A stretch of 64,000 nt of DNA from the NCBI GenBank assembly GCA_963758025.1, contig CAVWUA010000020.1, positions 87,034-151,033 of the forward strand. The letters are read 5' to 3'. Below the pieces are notes generated by a model, which made no database searches, was not told the origin of the DNA, and saw only the letters and a program-made list of their open reading frames with translations. Of this stretch, positions 56,391-64,000 are shown piece by piece (the first letter of the stretch is position 1; every line of letters starts with the position of its first letter). The translations under genes and the position numbers were made by a program. Source of the DNA: CAVWUA01 sp963758025 (GTDB taxonomy: Bacteria > Planctomycetota > Planctomycetia > Isosphaerales > Isosphaeraceae).

Positions 56391-56763
56391 ATCTCGACCC
56401 CCTGCCTCTCGTTGCGCGCACCGTCGAATCGAACCATGGCCGGAACCGGTCGTTCCGAACTTCCGGGTTGGGAAGTTGAGGTAGTGAGGCAAGGTGGGTA
56501 TCGTTCCAGCCAGTAGGATATGCGCGCCTCTGGACGGGTTGTCAACGCGCGGCGAGGGGGTCGGGGAGGAATCTGTTCGGGTCGTAAGGCGCGTTGGTGC
56601 GCCAGGTTGCGATGGACGATATATGGTAGAGCCTCACGCAAAGACGCGAAGTCGCAAAGGTTCGCCAAGGAGGAAGGGATAGGCTTGATTTTCTTTGCGT
56701 TCTTCCTTGGCGAGTTCACGCCTTCGCGTGAAGCTCTTTCTTCTTTCAGTACGGGTGACGCCG
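56391..56763. other. Divergent intergenic region with a long interspersed repeat
   Basis: This separates dnaA and the bestrophin gene. Its right half is occupied by the interspersed repeat at 56633-56745. No DnaA box or AT-rich unwinding element of the usual kind was found. Confidence 0.5.
56633..56745. repeat. Interspersed repeat, long inverted copy
   Basis: TCACGCAAAGACGCGAAG and CTTCGCGTGA, and GGTTCGCCAAGGAGGAA and TTCCTTGGCGAG, make an imperfect palindrome of about 110 bases. It shares CACGCAAAGACGCGAAGTCG with the copy at 16534. It belongs to the dispersed family whose spurious translations read like SRKDAKAQR. Confidence 0.75.
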
Positions 56764-57645
56764 ATGATCGAATATGACGTGCACGACTGGGACTCGCACC
56801 TGTACGACATCAAGGGGTCGATGGTCCGGGAGATCCTCGGACGAGTCCTCGTCTGTGTCGTCTGGGCGGTCGTGGTGGTGGTGATTCACAAATATGCGCA
56901 ACCGCTGGCGATTCCCTCGACGGTGCATGGCCTGGTCGGCGTCGCGCTCGGGTTGCTGCTGGTCTTCCGCACGAATGCGTCGTATGACCGGTTCTGGGAA
57001 GGGCGCAAGATGTGGGGCGGGATCGTCAACGAGACGCGCAACCTGGGGCGGGCCTCCTCCGTGCTGCTCAAGGAAGAGCCGGGACTGATGGGTGCGGTGC
57101 TCCGCTGGACGATCGCCTGGGCCTACGCCGCACGCGACAGCCTCCGCGGCGAGAAGAGCCTCGGCCCGGTCGGCGACGAGCTGCCGCCCGAAGAGGTGCA
57201 AGCCGTGCTGACCGCCGGCCACGTCCCGTTGGCGGTCGCGAGGCGCATCACCACCACCCTGGCCGACGCCCGCGACCGGGGGCGAATCTCCGACTACGTT
57301 CTGATGACGCTCGACCAGAACACCCAGCTCCTGATCGATTATCTGGGGGCTTGCGAGCGCATCCATAAGACCCCCTTGCCGTTCGCCTACGTCGTGCACC
57401 TGCGACGGGCGTTGATCCTTTACAATTTCACGTTGCCATTCGCCCTGGTGGACAGCTTCGGCTGGGGAACGATCCTCGCCACTCTGATGGTCGCCTATAC
57501 CTTCTTCGGAATCGAGGAGATCGGCGTCGAGATCGAAGACCCGTTCGGCCGAGACGACAACGACCTGCCCCTGGAAGACATCTGCGCGACGATCCAGCGC
57601 AACCTGCTGGCCTTCTCCGCCGAGAACGGGATGACTGATGGCTGA
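56764..57645 (+). CDS. Bestrophin-like (UPF0187) channel protein
   Basis: The protein has 293 residues in one frame. After a short soluble start, the first hydrophobic segments (REILGRVLVCVVWAVVVVVI and LVGVALGLLLVFRTNASYDRFWEGRKMWGG) carry the family's R-x-N-x-x-Y-x-R-W/F-W-E-x-R signature; the later pair (RRALILYNFTLPFALVDSFGWGT) is also typical. Members form pentameric anion or cation channels. The protein is complete and undamaged. It is divergent from dnaA, from which an interspersed repeat separates it. Confidence 0.9.
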   Translation: MIEYDVHDWDSHLYDIKGSMVREILGRVLVCVVWAVVVVVIHKYAQPLAIPSTVHGLVGVALGLLLVFRTNASYDRFWEGRKMWGGIVNETRNLGRASSVLLKEEPGLMGAVLRWTIAWAYAARDSLRGEKSLGPVGDELPPEEVQAVLTAGHVPLAVARRITTTLADARDRGRISDYVLMTLDQNTQLLIDYLGACERIHKTPLPFAYVVHLRRALILYNFTLPFALVDSFGWGTILATLMVAYTFFGIEEIGVEIEDPFGRDDNDLPLEDICATIQRNLLAFSAENGMTDG

Positions 57646-57784
57646 TGTCGGTCGTTCGACCATCCACTCTGCCGGAATCAGCCTCACCATTCACCCGGCA
57701 CGGAAAATGCCGCTCATGATAATTGTGTGGCCTAAACTTTGATAACGCTTCAAGCGGTACCGATCACCGGGGAGAGACATCGCG

Positions 57785-58313
57785 ATGAGCGCAACACTCG
57801 TGAAAACCCTGAAGCGCCTGCGCACCCTGGCCCTGGGTCTGGCAATGCTGATCGTTCCCGCATCCTTGGCCGATGCCGGGTGCGGCTACCATGGCGGCTA
57901 CGGACTCGGCGTACGGGCTGGGATACGGCGGGTATGGGTTGGGGTACGGCGGGTATGGACTCGGCTACGGGCTGGGATACGGTGGATACGGCCTCGGCTA
58001 TCCGGGATACGGACTGAGTTATTCGAGCTATCGTGCCTACGGATACGGCTATCCAGGCATGCTCGGTAGCTTTGCCTATTCCAGTGGCTACCGGGGTCTG
58101 GGCCTCGGCGGATTCGGCTACGGCTATCCCGGCGGGCTTTACGGGGCGGGTTACACCTATCCCCAGGTGGGCGGCTACGGCTATCCCGGCGTCGGCGGAA
58201 TCGGCTACCCTGGCTATGGTTACGGCGGTCTCGGTTATCCGGGCGTCGGTGGATTCGGCGCCTTTGGCGGTTATGGCTATCCCGGCCTCGGCATGGGATT
58301 GTATCCCTGGTAA
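57785..58313 (+). CDS. Secreted Gly/Tyr-rich repeat protein (one frameshift)
   Basis: The ATG at 57785 starts a signal peptide (RTLALGLAMLIVPASLADAG). The mature part begins CGYHGGYG and, after a shift near 57903, consists almost entirely of GYGLGYG, GYPGYG and GGYGYPG units, about 130 residues, ending GMGLYPW. Such low-complexity Gly/Tyr proteins occur at planctomycete cell surfaces and may be adhesive or structural. The shift is explained by the repeated GGxTAxGG DNA, which is prone to error or replication slippage. Confidence 0.7.
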
Positions 58314-58799
58314 CGGAGGCGAGAATCGTCAGTCCCGCGCGGGCAATTCGTTGATTTCTCCCTCGAAAACGGGTTGCCCGCCCAAATCGACCGCACTCCC
58401 GAGAAGGTTGATCCGTAATTTATCTTAACGAGTTATGTCGTGGCGATTACACCTCACGGCAGCCCAAGTCCCCATATCCCCCGACATTCCTCAAAATCCG
58501 CTCATTTTCGAAGCAACAGTGTTGCCAGCTCGTAGGGGTCTCCCGTAATTTGTCAAGAGATTCTGACGGGAAGATGTTGAAAGCCGTGGAAAGAGCATTG
58601 CTACAACCATCCATAATGTTGTACGATAAGGAATGGCTCGGTCGAGACACCTCAACATGCCACGAGACCGACCTGTCGCTTTCCCCCTTTTAAAAACGTC
58701 CGGTAGGTGTCAAGGGACGGACGTTGCCCCTGCTCGCGACTTAAAAGCGGCCGCCCCGGGGAATCATCCGGCGGAGAGGCCAGCGAGGAGTGCGGAACC
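58314..58799. other. Intergenic region, nothing recognised
   Basis: No gene, repeat or RNA is apparent in these 486 bases. The central part is AT-rich and probably contains the promoter of the downstream VWA operon. Confidence 0.45.
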
Positions 58800-60735
58800 T
58801 TGCTTGACAATGTGACACAACGGTTGAACGTCTCGTTGCGTCGGATGGCTCAGCGAATCGATGCCCGATTCCCGTGGCTGGCACGCTGGCTGGGCGGACG
58901 GCTCGACATCCAGTTGCCCGCCTATGGCGTGAGCTTGCTGACGCACCTGGTGCTCCTGACGCTCTTCGCCATGATCGGCTACGCGGCCGGCTCGGCCCAG
59001 TCGGCGCGCGAGTTCCAGACCGAACTGGTGGATACCTCGCTGGAGGACTTCGCCGAGTTCGACACGACGGCCCTGGCCGAGATCGACCAGACGACCATCC
59101 AGCCGTCCCCCGGCTCGTTCGCGCCGAATATCTCGCCGAAAATCGTTGAGACCCCCGTCGCGCCTCCGGCGATCGCCAAGGAGGGGGTGAAGATCAGCGA
59201 CCCCGAACTGGCCCTGGCCAGCAGCCTGACCCTGCCGAACGCTCCCCGGCTCGATCGCTCCGTCTCGATCCAGGGGACCGGCGCCGAGCATGTTGATGGC
59301 GTCAAGGGGGCTGTGGACCGTATCGCTATCGAGATCCTCCGCCGCCTGGAAAAAGGCCGCACGCTCGTCGTCTGGACGTTCGACGCCTCCGGTAGCCTGG
59401 TCTCCGAGCGAGAGCGGCTGGCCAAGTACATTGACGAGGTCTATGCCCATATCGTCAAGCTCGACCAGGACCAGCGCGCCGAGGATGGCGGCTTGTTGAC
59501 GGCCGTGGTCAGCTTTGGCAAGGACCGCAAGGTTCTCACCGAGACCCCCACCGACGACCGTCAGACAATCGTCAGCGCCATCGGTGCCGTACCGATTGAC
59601 ACCACCGGCTTCGAATCCACCTTCCAAACCGTGGGGGACATCGCCCGAAAGTTTGGCCGGTTCAAGCAAGATGGCAAACCCTACCAGGTGATGACGATCA
59701 TCGTGACCGACGAGGTCGGTGATGACGAGGATAAACTGGAAGGGGCGGTCTCCGCGGCCCGCGCGGTGAAGATGCCGGTGTACGTGCTCGGCTCGCCGGC
59801 CCTGTTCGGCCGCGAGATGGGGTTCATGGACTACACCGACCCCAAGACCAAGCAGACGTTCCGCCACCTGCCGGTCCGCCAGGGGCCGGAAAGCGCTATG
59901 CTGGAGGCGGTCAAACTGCCGTTCTGGTACGATGGCCCGCAGTACGACATGCTCGACGCGGGGTTCGGCCCCTGGGCGCTCTCGCGTCTGGCGGGGACCA
60001 CCGGCGGCATCTACTTCGTCACCCGCATGGGTCCCAACCGGATTACCTTCGACCCGGCGGCCATGCGCGAGTACCGGCCCGACTGGGTGAGCAAGGCCCA
60101 GTACGTCGATTCGGTCAACAAGCACCCGGTGCGCAAGGCCGTCATGATGGCCGCCGATGTTGCCCGGCAGAACCTGCCCGGCCAGCCCTCGATGACCTTC
60201 CCGGCCGCTGACAGCCCCCAGTTCAAGGACGCGATGCGGCAGAACCAGGAGGTCGTCGCGCGGGTCGAGTACACCATTGATATGGCCCTGCCGCCGATCA
60301 CCGCCGCCTTGAAATCGCGGGACCACGAGACCTCCCGACGCTGGCAGGCGCACTATGATTTGATCCGGGCTCGCCTCTTCGCCGTCAAACTGCGCTGTCA
60401 CGAGTACAACACCGCGTGTGCCGCGATGAAGAAGGACCCCAAGAAATTCGCCGATCCGGCCCACAACGCCTGGAAGCTCGTCCCCGACCCGACCGTGCGC
60501 CTCCAGTGAAAAGGCCGCCGAGGTCGCCAAGGAGACCAAGGCCCTGCTGGAGCGGATCGTTCAGGAACACCCCGGAACCCCCTGGGCCTTGCTGGCCCAG
60601 CGCGAGTTGAAAGACCCGTTCGGCTTCCGCTGGGAAGAAGTGTACGTCAAGCCCCCGCCCCCTCCCGGCGCGGGCAATAACAACAAGCCGAAACCAGAGA
60701 AACCCTCGAAGCCGGTGGAAGTTCCGAAGCTGTAA
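58800..60735 (+). CDS. Membrane-anchored VWA-domain protein, first of two paralogues (one frameshift)
   Basis: The TTG at 58800 has AGGAG 9 bases upstream; an ATG at 58845 is the alternative. One transmembrane helix (GVSLLTHLVLLTLFAMIGYAAG) near residue 45 anchors a periplasmic VWA domain whose MIDAS motif is TFDASGSLVSE, with DTTGFESTFQTV and IIVTDEVGDDEDKL. The C-terminal half is helical (ARFRLRCHEYNTACAAM). A shift near 60503 extends the protein by 75 residues to 60735 (KAAEVAKETKALLERIVQEHPGTPWALLAQREL). About 645 codons. The second paralogue starts 30 bases later. Confidence 0.85.
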
Positions 60736-60765
60736 GTTCTTCTCGGACCACAGGATATCAACGCC

Positions 60766-62990
60766 ATGGATTCACCAGTCGCTCATCCGTCCGAAGACGG
60801 CCTCTATAACCTGGTGGATGTGTCGCCGGTCGCACCGCCCGAGGCCCCCAAGCCGCCGGCCGAGGCGCCGAAGGTGTCGCCTCCTCCGGTCGAGGAAGCC
60901 AAGAAGGCGGCGGAGCCGGAGGCTCCGAAACCGAAGAAAGCGGCCAAGTCCGGTCTGCTCTCGGTTTTGCGCGCGCGGCTGCGTCCCGACAAGTCCAAGA
61001 CGCCCGAGGCCACCGGAGACGCCAGCAAAGAGGCGACGGCCGACCCGGCCAAGGCCGCCGAAACTCCCAAGAAGGCCAAAAACCCTGGCGGGTTCAGCCT
61101 GCGACCCAAGAAGCGAAAAGGCAGGACGTTGCGATTCGAGGCGCCGGCCTGGGCCGTCTCGCTGCTGGTCCACCTCAGCGTCTTGACGGCGCTGGGCCTG
61201 GCCAGCCTCACGCCCCAGGGGAAGGACGTCCTCAAGAGCCTCGACGCGGCGATGGTGGATACGAGCGTCTCGGACGAGGAGATGCTGATCTACACCGATC
61301 CGCAAGACGTGGCCCGCGAGCAGACGGTCATGACCATGTCGGCCACCACGCCCGGGGGCGCCAATGGCCTGGGGACCGGCACCGGGGCTCCCTCGGCCAC
61401 GCCGACCGTCCGCACGAGCAGCCGTCCCAGCGAGCGGAGCAGCCTGCCCTCGCTGAAGGTCGTGCCGGAAATCTCCGGTCTCAGCTCCCTGCCGGCCGCC
61501 CCCTCGCGTGACCTGGGCGGAGGCGGCATGATCGGCGGCGACGTCACCTTCGAGGCCAAGGACGTCGGTCAGGCCCTCGACCAGCTCGCCCGCGAGATTC
61601 TCCGCCACCTCAGCCAGCACAAGCTGACGGTCGTCTGGCTGTTCGACGAGTCGGGTAGCATGAAGGACGACCAGCAGGCCATCAAGGACAAGTTCGACCG
61701 GGTCGCCTCCGAGCTGAAGCTCAACGTCGATTCGGACAAGAAGTCGGCCGCCGCCTTGACCCACGCCATCGTCGGCTTCGGCAACGCGATCCACTACGAC
61801 CTGAAGAAGCCGACGATCGACATCGATGCGATCGGCACGGCCATCGACCGCCTCCGCGTCGATGAGACCGGCACCGAGAACACGATGCAGGCCCTGGCCG
61901 ACGTGGTGAACACCTACGCCAAGCTCATCACCAAGGAGCGCCGGCTGCTGATCGTGCTGGTGACGGACGAATCGGGCGACGACGGCACGTATGTCGAGGA
62001 GGCCCGTCAACTGATCGTCGGCCGCGGCGTGCCGCTCTACGTCATCGGTCGGCAGTCGCTCTTCGGCTACGACCGCGCCCACCTGCTCTACGTGGACCCG
62101 GTCACGAAGGACCACTACTGGCCCGCCATCAAGCGAGGCCCCGAAACCGCCGGACTGGAGTGCCTCCAGTTCGACGGCCTGCACGACCGCTGGGACGAGC
62201 AGCCCTCCGGTTTCGCCCCGTATGAACTGGCCCGCCTCGCCAAGGACTCCGGCGGGATCTACTTCCTCCTGCCGAGCGAAGAGAACATGCGGGTCCGTCA
62301 GCGCGAGAAGGCGTACTCGATGGCCACCCTCAAGGAGTACGTCCCCGACTACGAGAGCCGCATGGCCTACATCGCCCGCCGGGAGAAGTCCGACCTGCGG
62401 CGCCCGCTGTACGACATCATCCAGCTCACGTCCGGCAACAAGGAATTCCAGTTCACGCACCGCCGGCACTACCCGATCGAGTACGGCCCCCTGGTCGAGG
62501 CCATCGCCGCCGAGGGGCCGAAGGTCCAGCTCCGCCTGGCCAAGCTGATCGAGATCGAGAAGCGCCTGCGTGCCTTGAAGGACAAGCGCGACCGCGAGCC
62601 GGACAAGCGCTGGCAGGCCCATTACGACCTGATGCTCGCCGAGATCGTCACCTACCAGGTCAAAGCGTATGAATACCTGGCCTGCCTCGACGAGATGGTC
62701 GCCCTGCTCAAGCAGAACAAGCTTCAGACCAAGGCGAAGCCGATCCCCAACAAGCTGACGGTCGAGTGGGTCATCGACCACTCCAAGGACCGCAAGGCCC
62801 CCAAGGAAGAGACCGAGAAGAAGTACGCCCAGGCGATGGCCCTGCTCCAGGACGTCATCAAGCGGCACCCCAAGACCCCCTGGGCCGACCTGCGCAGGAC
62901 GAGATCAACCGCGGCTTCGGCTGCCAGCGCAACGAGTGGACCCACAACCCACAGTACGACGAGCGGGCGAAGCTCGTGCCGAAGTATTGA
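60766..62990 (+). CDS. Membrane-anchored VWA-domain protein, second paralogue (one frameshift)
   Basis: A Pro/Ala/Lys-rich cytoplasmic tail (about 1-120) is followed by one transmembrane helix (WAVSLLVHLSVLTALGLAS). The periplasmic VWA domain has the MIDAS DESGSM (WLFDESGSMKDDQ), VETGTENTMQALADVV and VLVTDESGDDGTYVEEA. A helical C-terminal part ends TPWADL, and after a shift near 62895 DEINRGFGCQRNEWTHNPQYDERAKLVPKY. The layout parallels the upstream paralogue, including the P-x-TPWA-L-x-x-x-EL motif near the end. The pair likely forms a surface complex binding metal or protein ligands. Confidence 0.88.
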
Positions 62991-63012
62991 TCCATCGAGA
63001 GCCGTCTCGAAC

Positions 63013-63062
63013 ACCGGCCTCGCTCGCCAACGGGCTCATCCCGTCAGGCGGGCGAGGCCGGT
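63013..63062. terminator. 16-bp hairpin between convergent genes
   Basis: ACCGGCCTCGC and GCGAGGCCGGT extend into CGCC/GGCG with a one-base offset, around a 20-base loop. It sits between the second VWA gene (plus, stop 62990) and the glycosyltransferase (minus, stop 63077). Confidence 0.7.
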
Positions 63063-63076
63063 CGCATTCCGGAACC

Positions 63077-64000
63077 TCAGCCGACCGCCACGGTGGAGGT
63101 CTCGGTGATGATCTGGTTGTAGATCCGCTCGACCCGGTCCAGGGCCGATTCGGGGCTGCAATGTGTCTTGAGCAGCTCGCGAGCCTGGTATCGCACTTGC
63201 TGGCGTCGGGCCGGGTCCTGGAGGAGAGCGACGGTTCGTTCGATCAGGCCGGCATCGTCCTCGCTGAGCCCGGCGTGGACGCCATCCTCGACCGGCATCC
63301 CTTCGACCCCTGCGGCGTTTGTCACCACCGGCACCCCGAGCGCGAACGCCTCCAGAACCTTGAATTTCATGCCGCTGCTGGGATTTCGCGGGTAGAGTTG
63401 CAGGTCCAGGCTACGGAAGAAGCCCCGGACGTCATCGACTCGGTCGCGGATAATCACTCCGGGGCTGTCGAGGTGGTCTCGGAAGGCGTCGCGTGCGCGA
63501 CGCCGGCCAGTTCCAGCTCGACATTGGGCACGCGACGTCGGATTTCGGGCCAGAGCCGATTGAGGATCCGGCGGCCCGCCGTTGCGCCCGGCGTCCAGTT
63601 GAATGAGGCGACCATACCGATCCGTAACGGACCGTTCGGCTCCCGCATCGCTTCGTCGAACGGATAGAGGGAGAGGTCCAGCCCGAACGGGATCACGTCC
63701 ACAGACGCGTCCGGTGCCAGTTCGTGGATCGACCTGGCCAGTCGCGGACTGACGGCGATCAGGCGTGGGTAACTCCGCAACAAGATCCGCTCGGCCCGAT
63801 AGGTCAGGCGACGGCGGGCCCAGTCCTTCGGCCCGGTTGACGGCTGGTCCGCGAGATCGAGCTGACACAGGTACGGTACCCCGACGACGGCCCGGGTTTC
63901 CAGGGCAGGCCGACATAACCGCTCCAAAGTACTCCAGATGCATCACATCGAAACCCTTCGCCCACCTCCGCCGCCAGGTCGCGACGCAAGGTCGCGCTGA
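63077..64000 (-). CDS. GT4-type glycosyltransferase, 5' end outside window (frameshifts)
   Basis: The minus-strand gene begins beyond 64000. The first visible part (frame ending at about 63470) reads VVGVPYLCQLDLADQPS, RILLRSYPRLIAVSPRLARSIHELAP, VDVIPFGLDLSLYPF and LRIGMVASFNWTPGATAGRRIL. After a shift near 63475 comes DDVRGFFRSLDLQLYPRNPSSGMKFKVLEAFALGVPVVTN, the E-x7-E-like donor site region of GT4 enzymes, and the end NQIITETSTVAVG. Another shift near 63920 is likely. A sugar-transferring role in surface polysaccharide synthesis is probable. Confidence 0.82.
   Translation of the reverse strand, partial: SARPCVATWRRRWAKGFDVMHLEYFGAVMSACPGNPGRRRGTVPVSARSRGPAVNRAEGLGPPSPDLSGRADLVAELPTPDRRQSATGQVDPRTGTGRVCGRDPVRAGPLPLSVRRSDAGAERSVTDRYGRLIQLDAGRNGGPPDPQSALARNPTSRAQCRAGTGRRRARDAFRDHLDSPGVIIRDRVDDVRGFFRSLDLQLYPRNPSSGMKFKVLEAFALGVPVVTNAAGVEGMPVEDGVHAGLSEDDAGLIERTVALLQDPARRQQVRYQARELLKTHCSPESALDRVERIYNQIITETSTVAVG

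Noticed and set aside
57785..58313. CRISPR-like or regulatory tandem repeats in the Gly/Tyr gene
   Set aside because: The periodic DNA is explained by GYGLGY coding repeats following a clear signal peptide.
1..64000. CRISPR array or tRNA/rRNA genes
   Set aside because: No regularly spaced repeats of 25-40 bases with unique spacers, and no tRNA-like cloverleaf or rRNA signature, were seen. The 53-bp minisatellite at 38.4 kb is tandem and coding.

Overview
The window looks like a chromosome segment from a GC-rich planctomycete, most likely an Isosphaeraceae-type organism. This rests on gene content: four DUF1559 type II pseudopilin-like proteins with small lipoprotein partners, a secreted beta-propeller with the LEERTLLS N-terminal motif, a TPR/multihaem cytochrome c, a Ser/Thr kinase with a zinc-finger N-terminus, and paired VWA membrane proteins. 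No rRNA, tRNA, CRISPR array or prophage was seen.

Layout. 1-5 kb: the 3' part of a SNF2 helicase, then an ImmA/IrrE protease, a two-helix membrane protein and an HsdR-N-like nuclease. 5-12 kb: three DUF1559 genes, two small lipoproteins, a membrane protein, a LamG-like protein and many hairpins. 12-22 kb: receptor-like kinase, methyltransferase plus glycosyltransferase, EF-hand/deiodinase-like protein, a polytopic membrane protein, a degenerate alpha/beta hydrolase and a zinc-ribbon protein. 22-28 kb: three insertion sequences (ISKra4-like, IS630, IS5) that have split two adjacent minus-strand genes. Removing each element with one target-site copy restores both reading frames exactly (363 and 1029 bp). 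28-34 kb: TauE/SafE permease, a decayed SNF2 helicase and an upstream dynamin-like GTPase that reads as a two-gene operon. 34-44 kb: cytochrome-assembly/HemX protein, hemA, TPR protein, beta-propeller, multihaem cytochrome and a porin. 44-57 kb: M2 peptidase, VapBC-type pair, rhamnulokinase, surE, MgtC family, the fourth DUF1559 locus, dnaA and a bestrophin. 57-64 kb: Gly/Tyr-rich secreted protein, two paralogous VWA proteins in an operon and a glycosyltransferase cut by the window end.

Two cross-cutting observations matter to any reader. First, about twenty genes, including the essential dnaA and hemA, carry single-base frameshifts. Most are probably consensus indel errors in the assembly, so these are annotated as single genes across the shift. 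Second, a short palindromic element with arms AAAAGGT/ACCTTTT (variant AAACGGT/ACCGTTT) recurs about eight times, usually just downstream of a stop codon, and a second interspersed repeat family occurs at 16.5 and 56.6 kb. The best candidates for an undescribed system are the GTPase-helicase operon and the HEPN-like gene that was hit twice by transposons.
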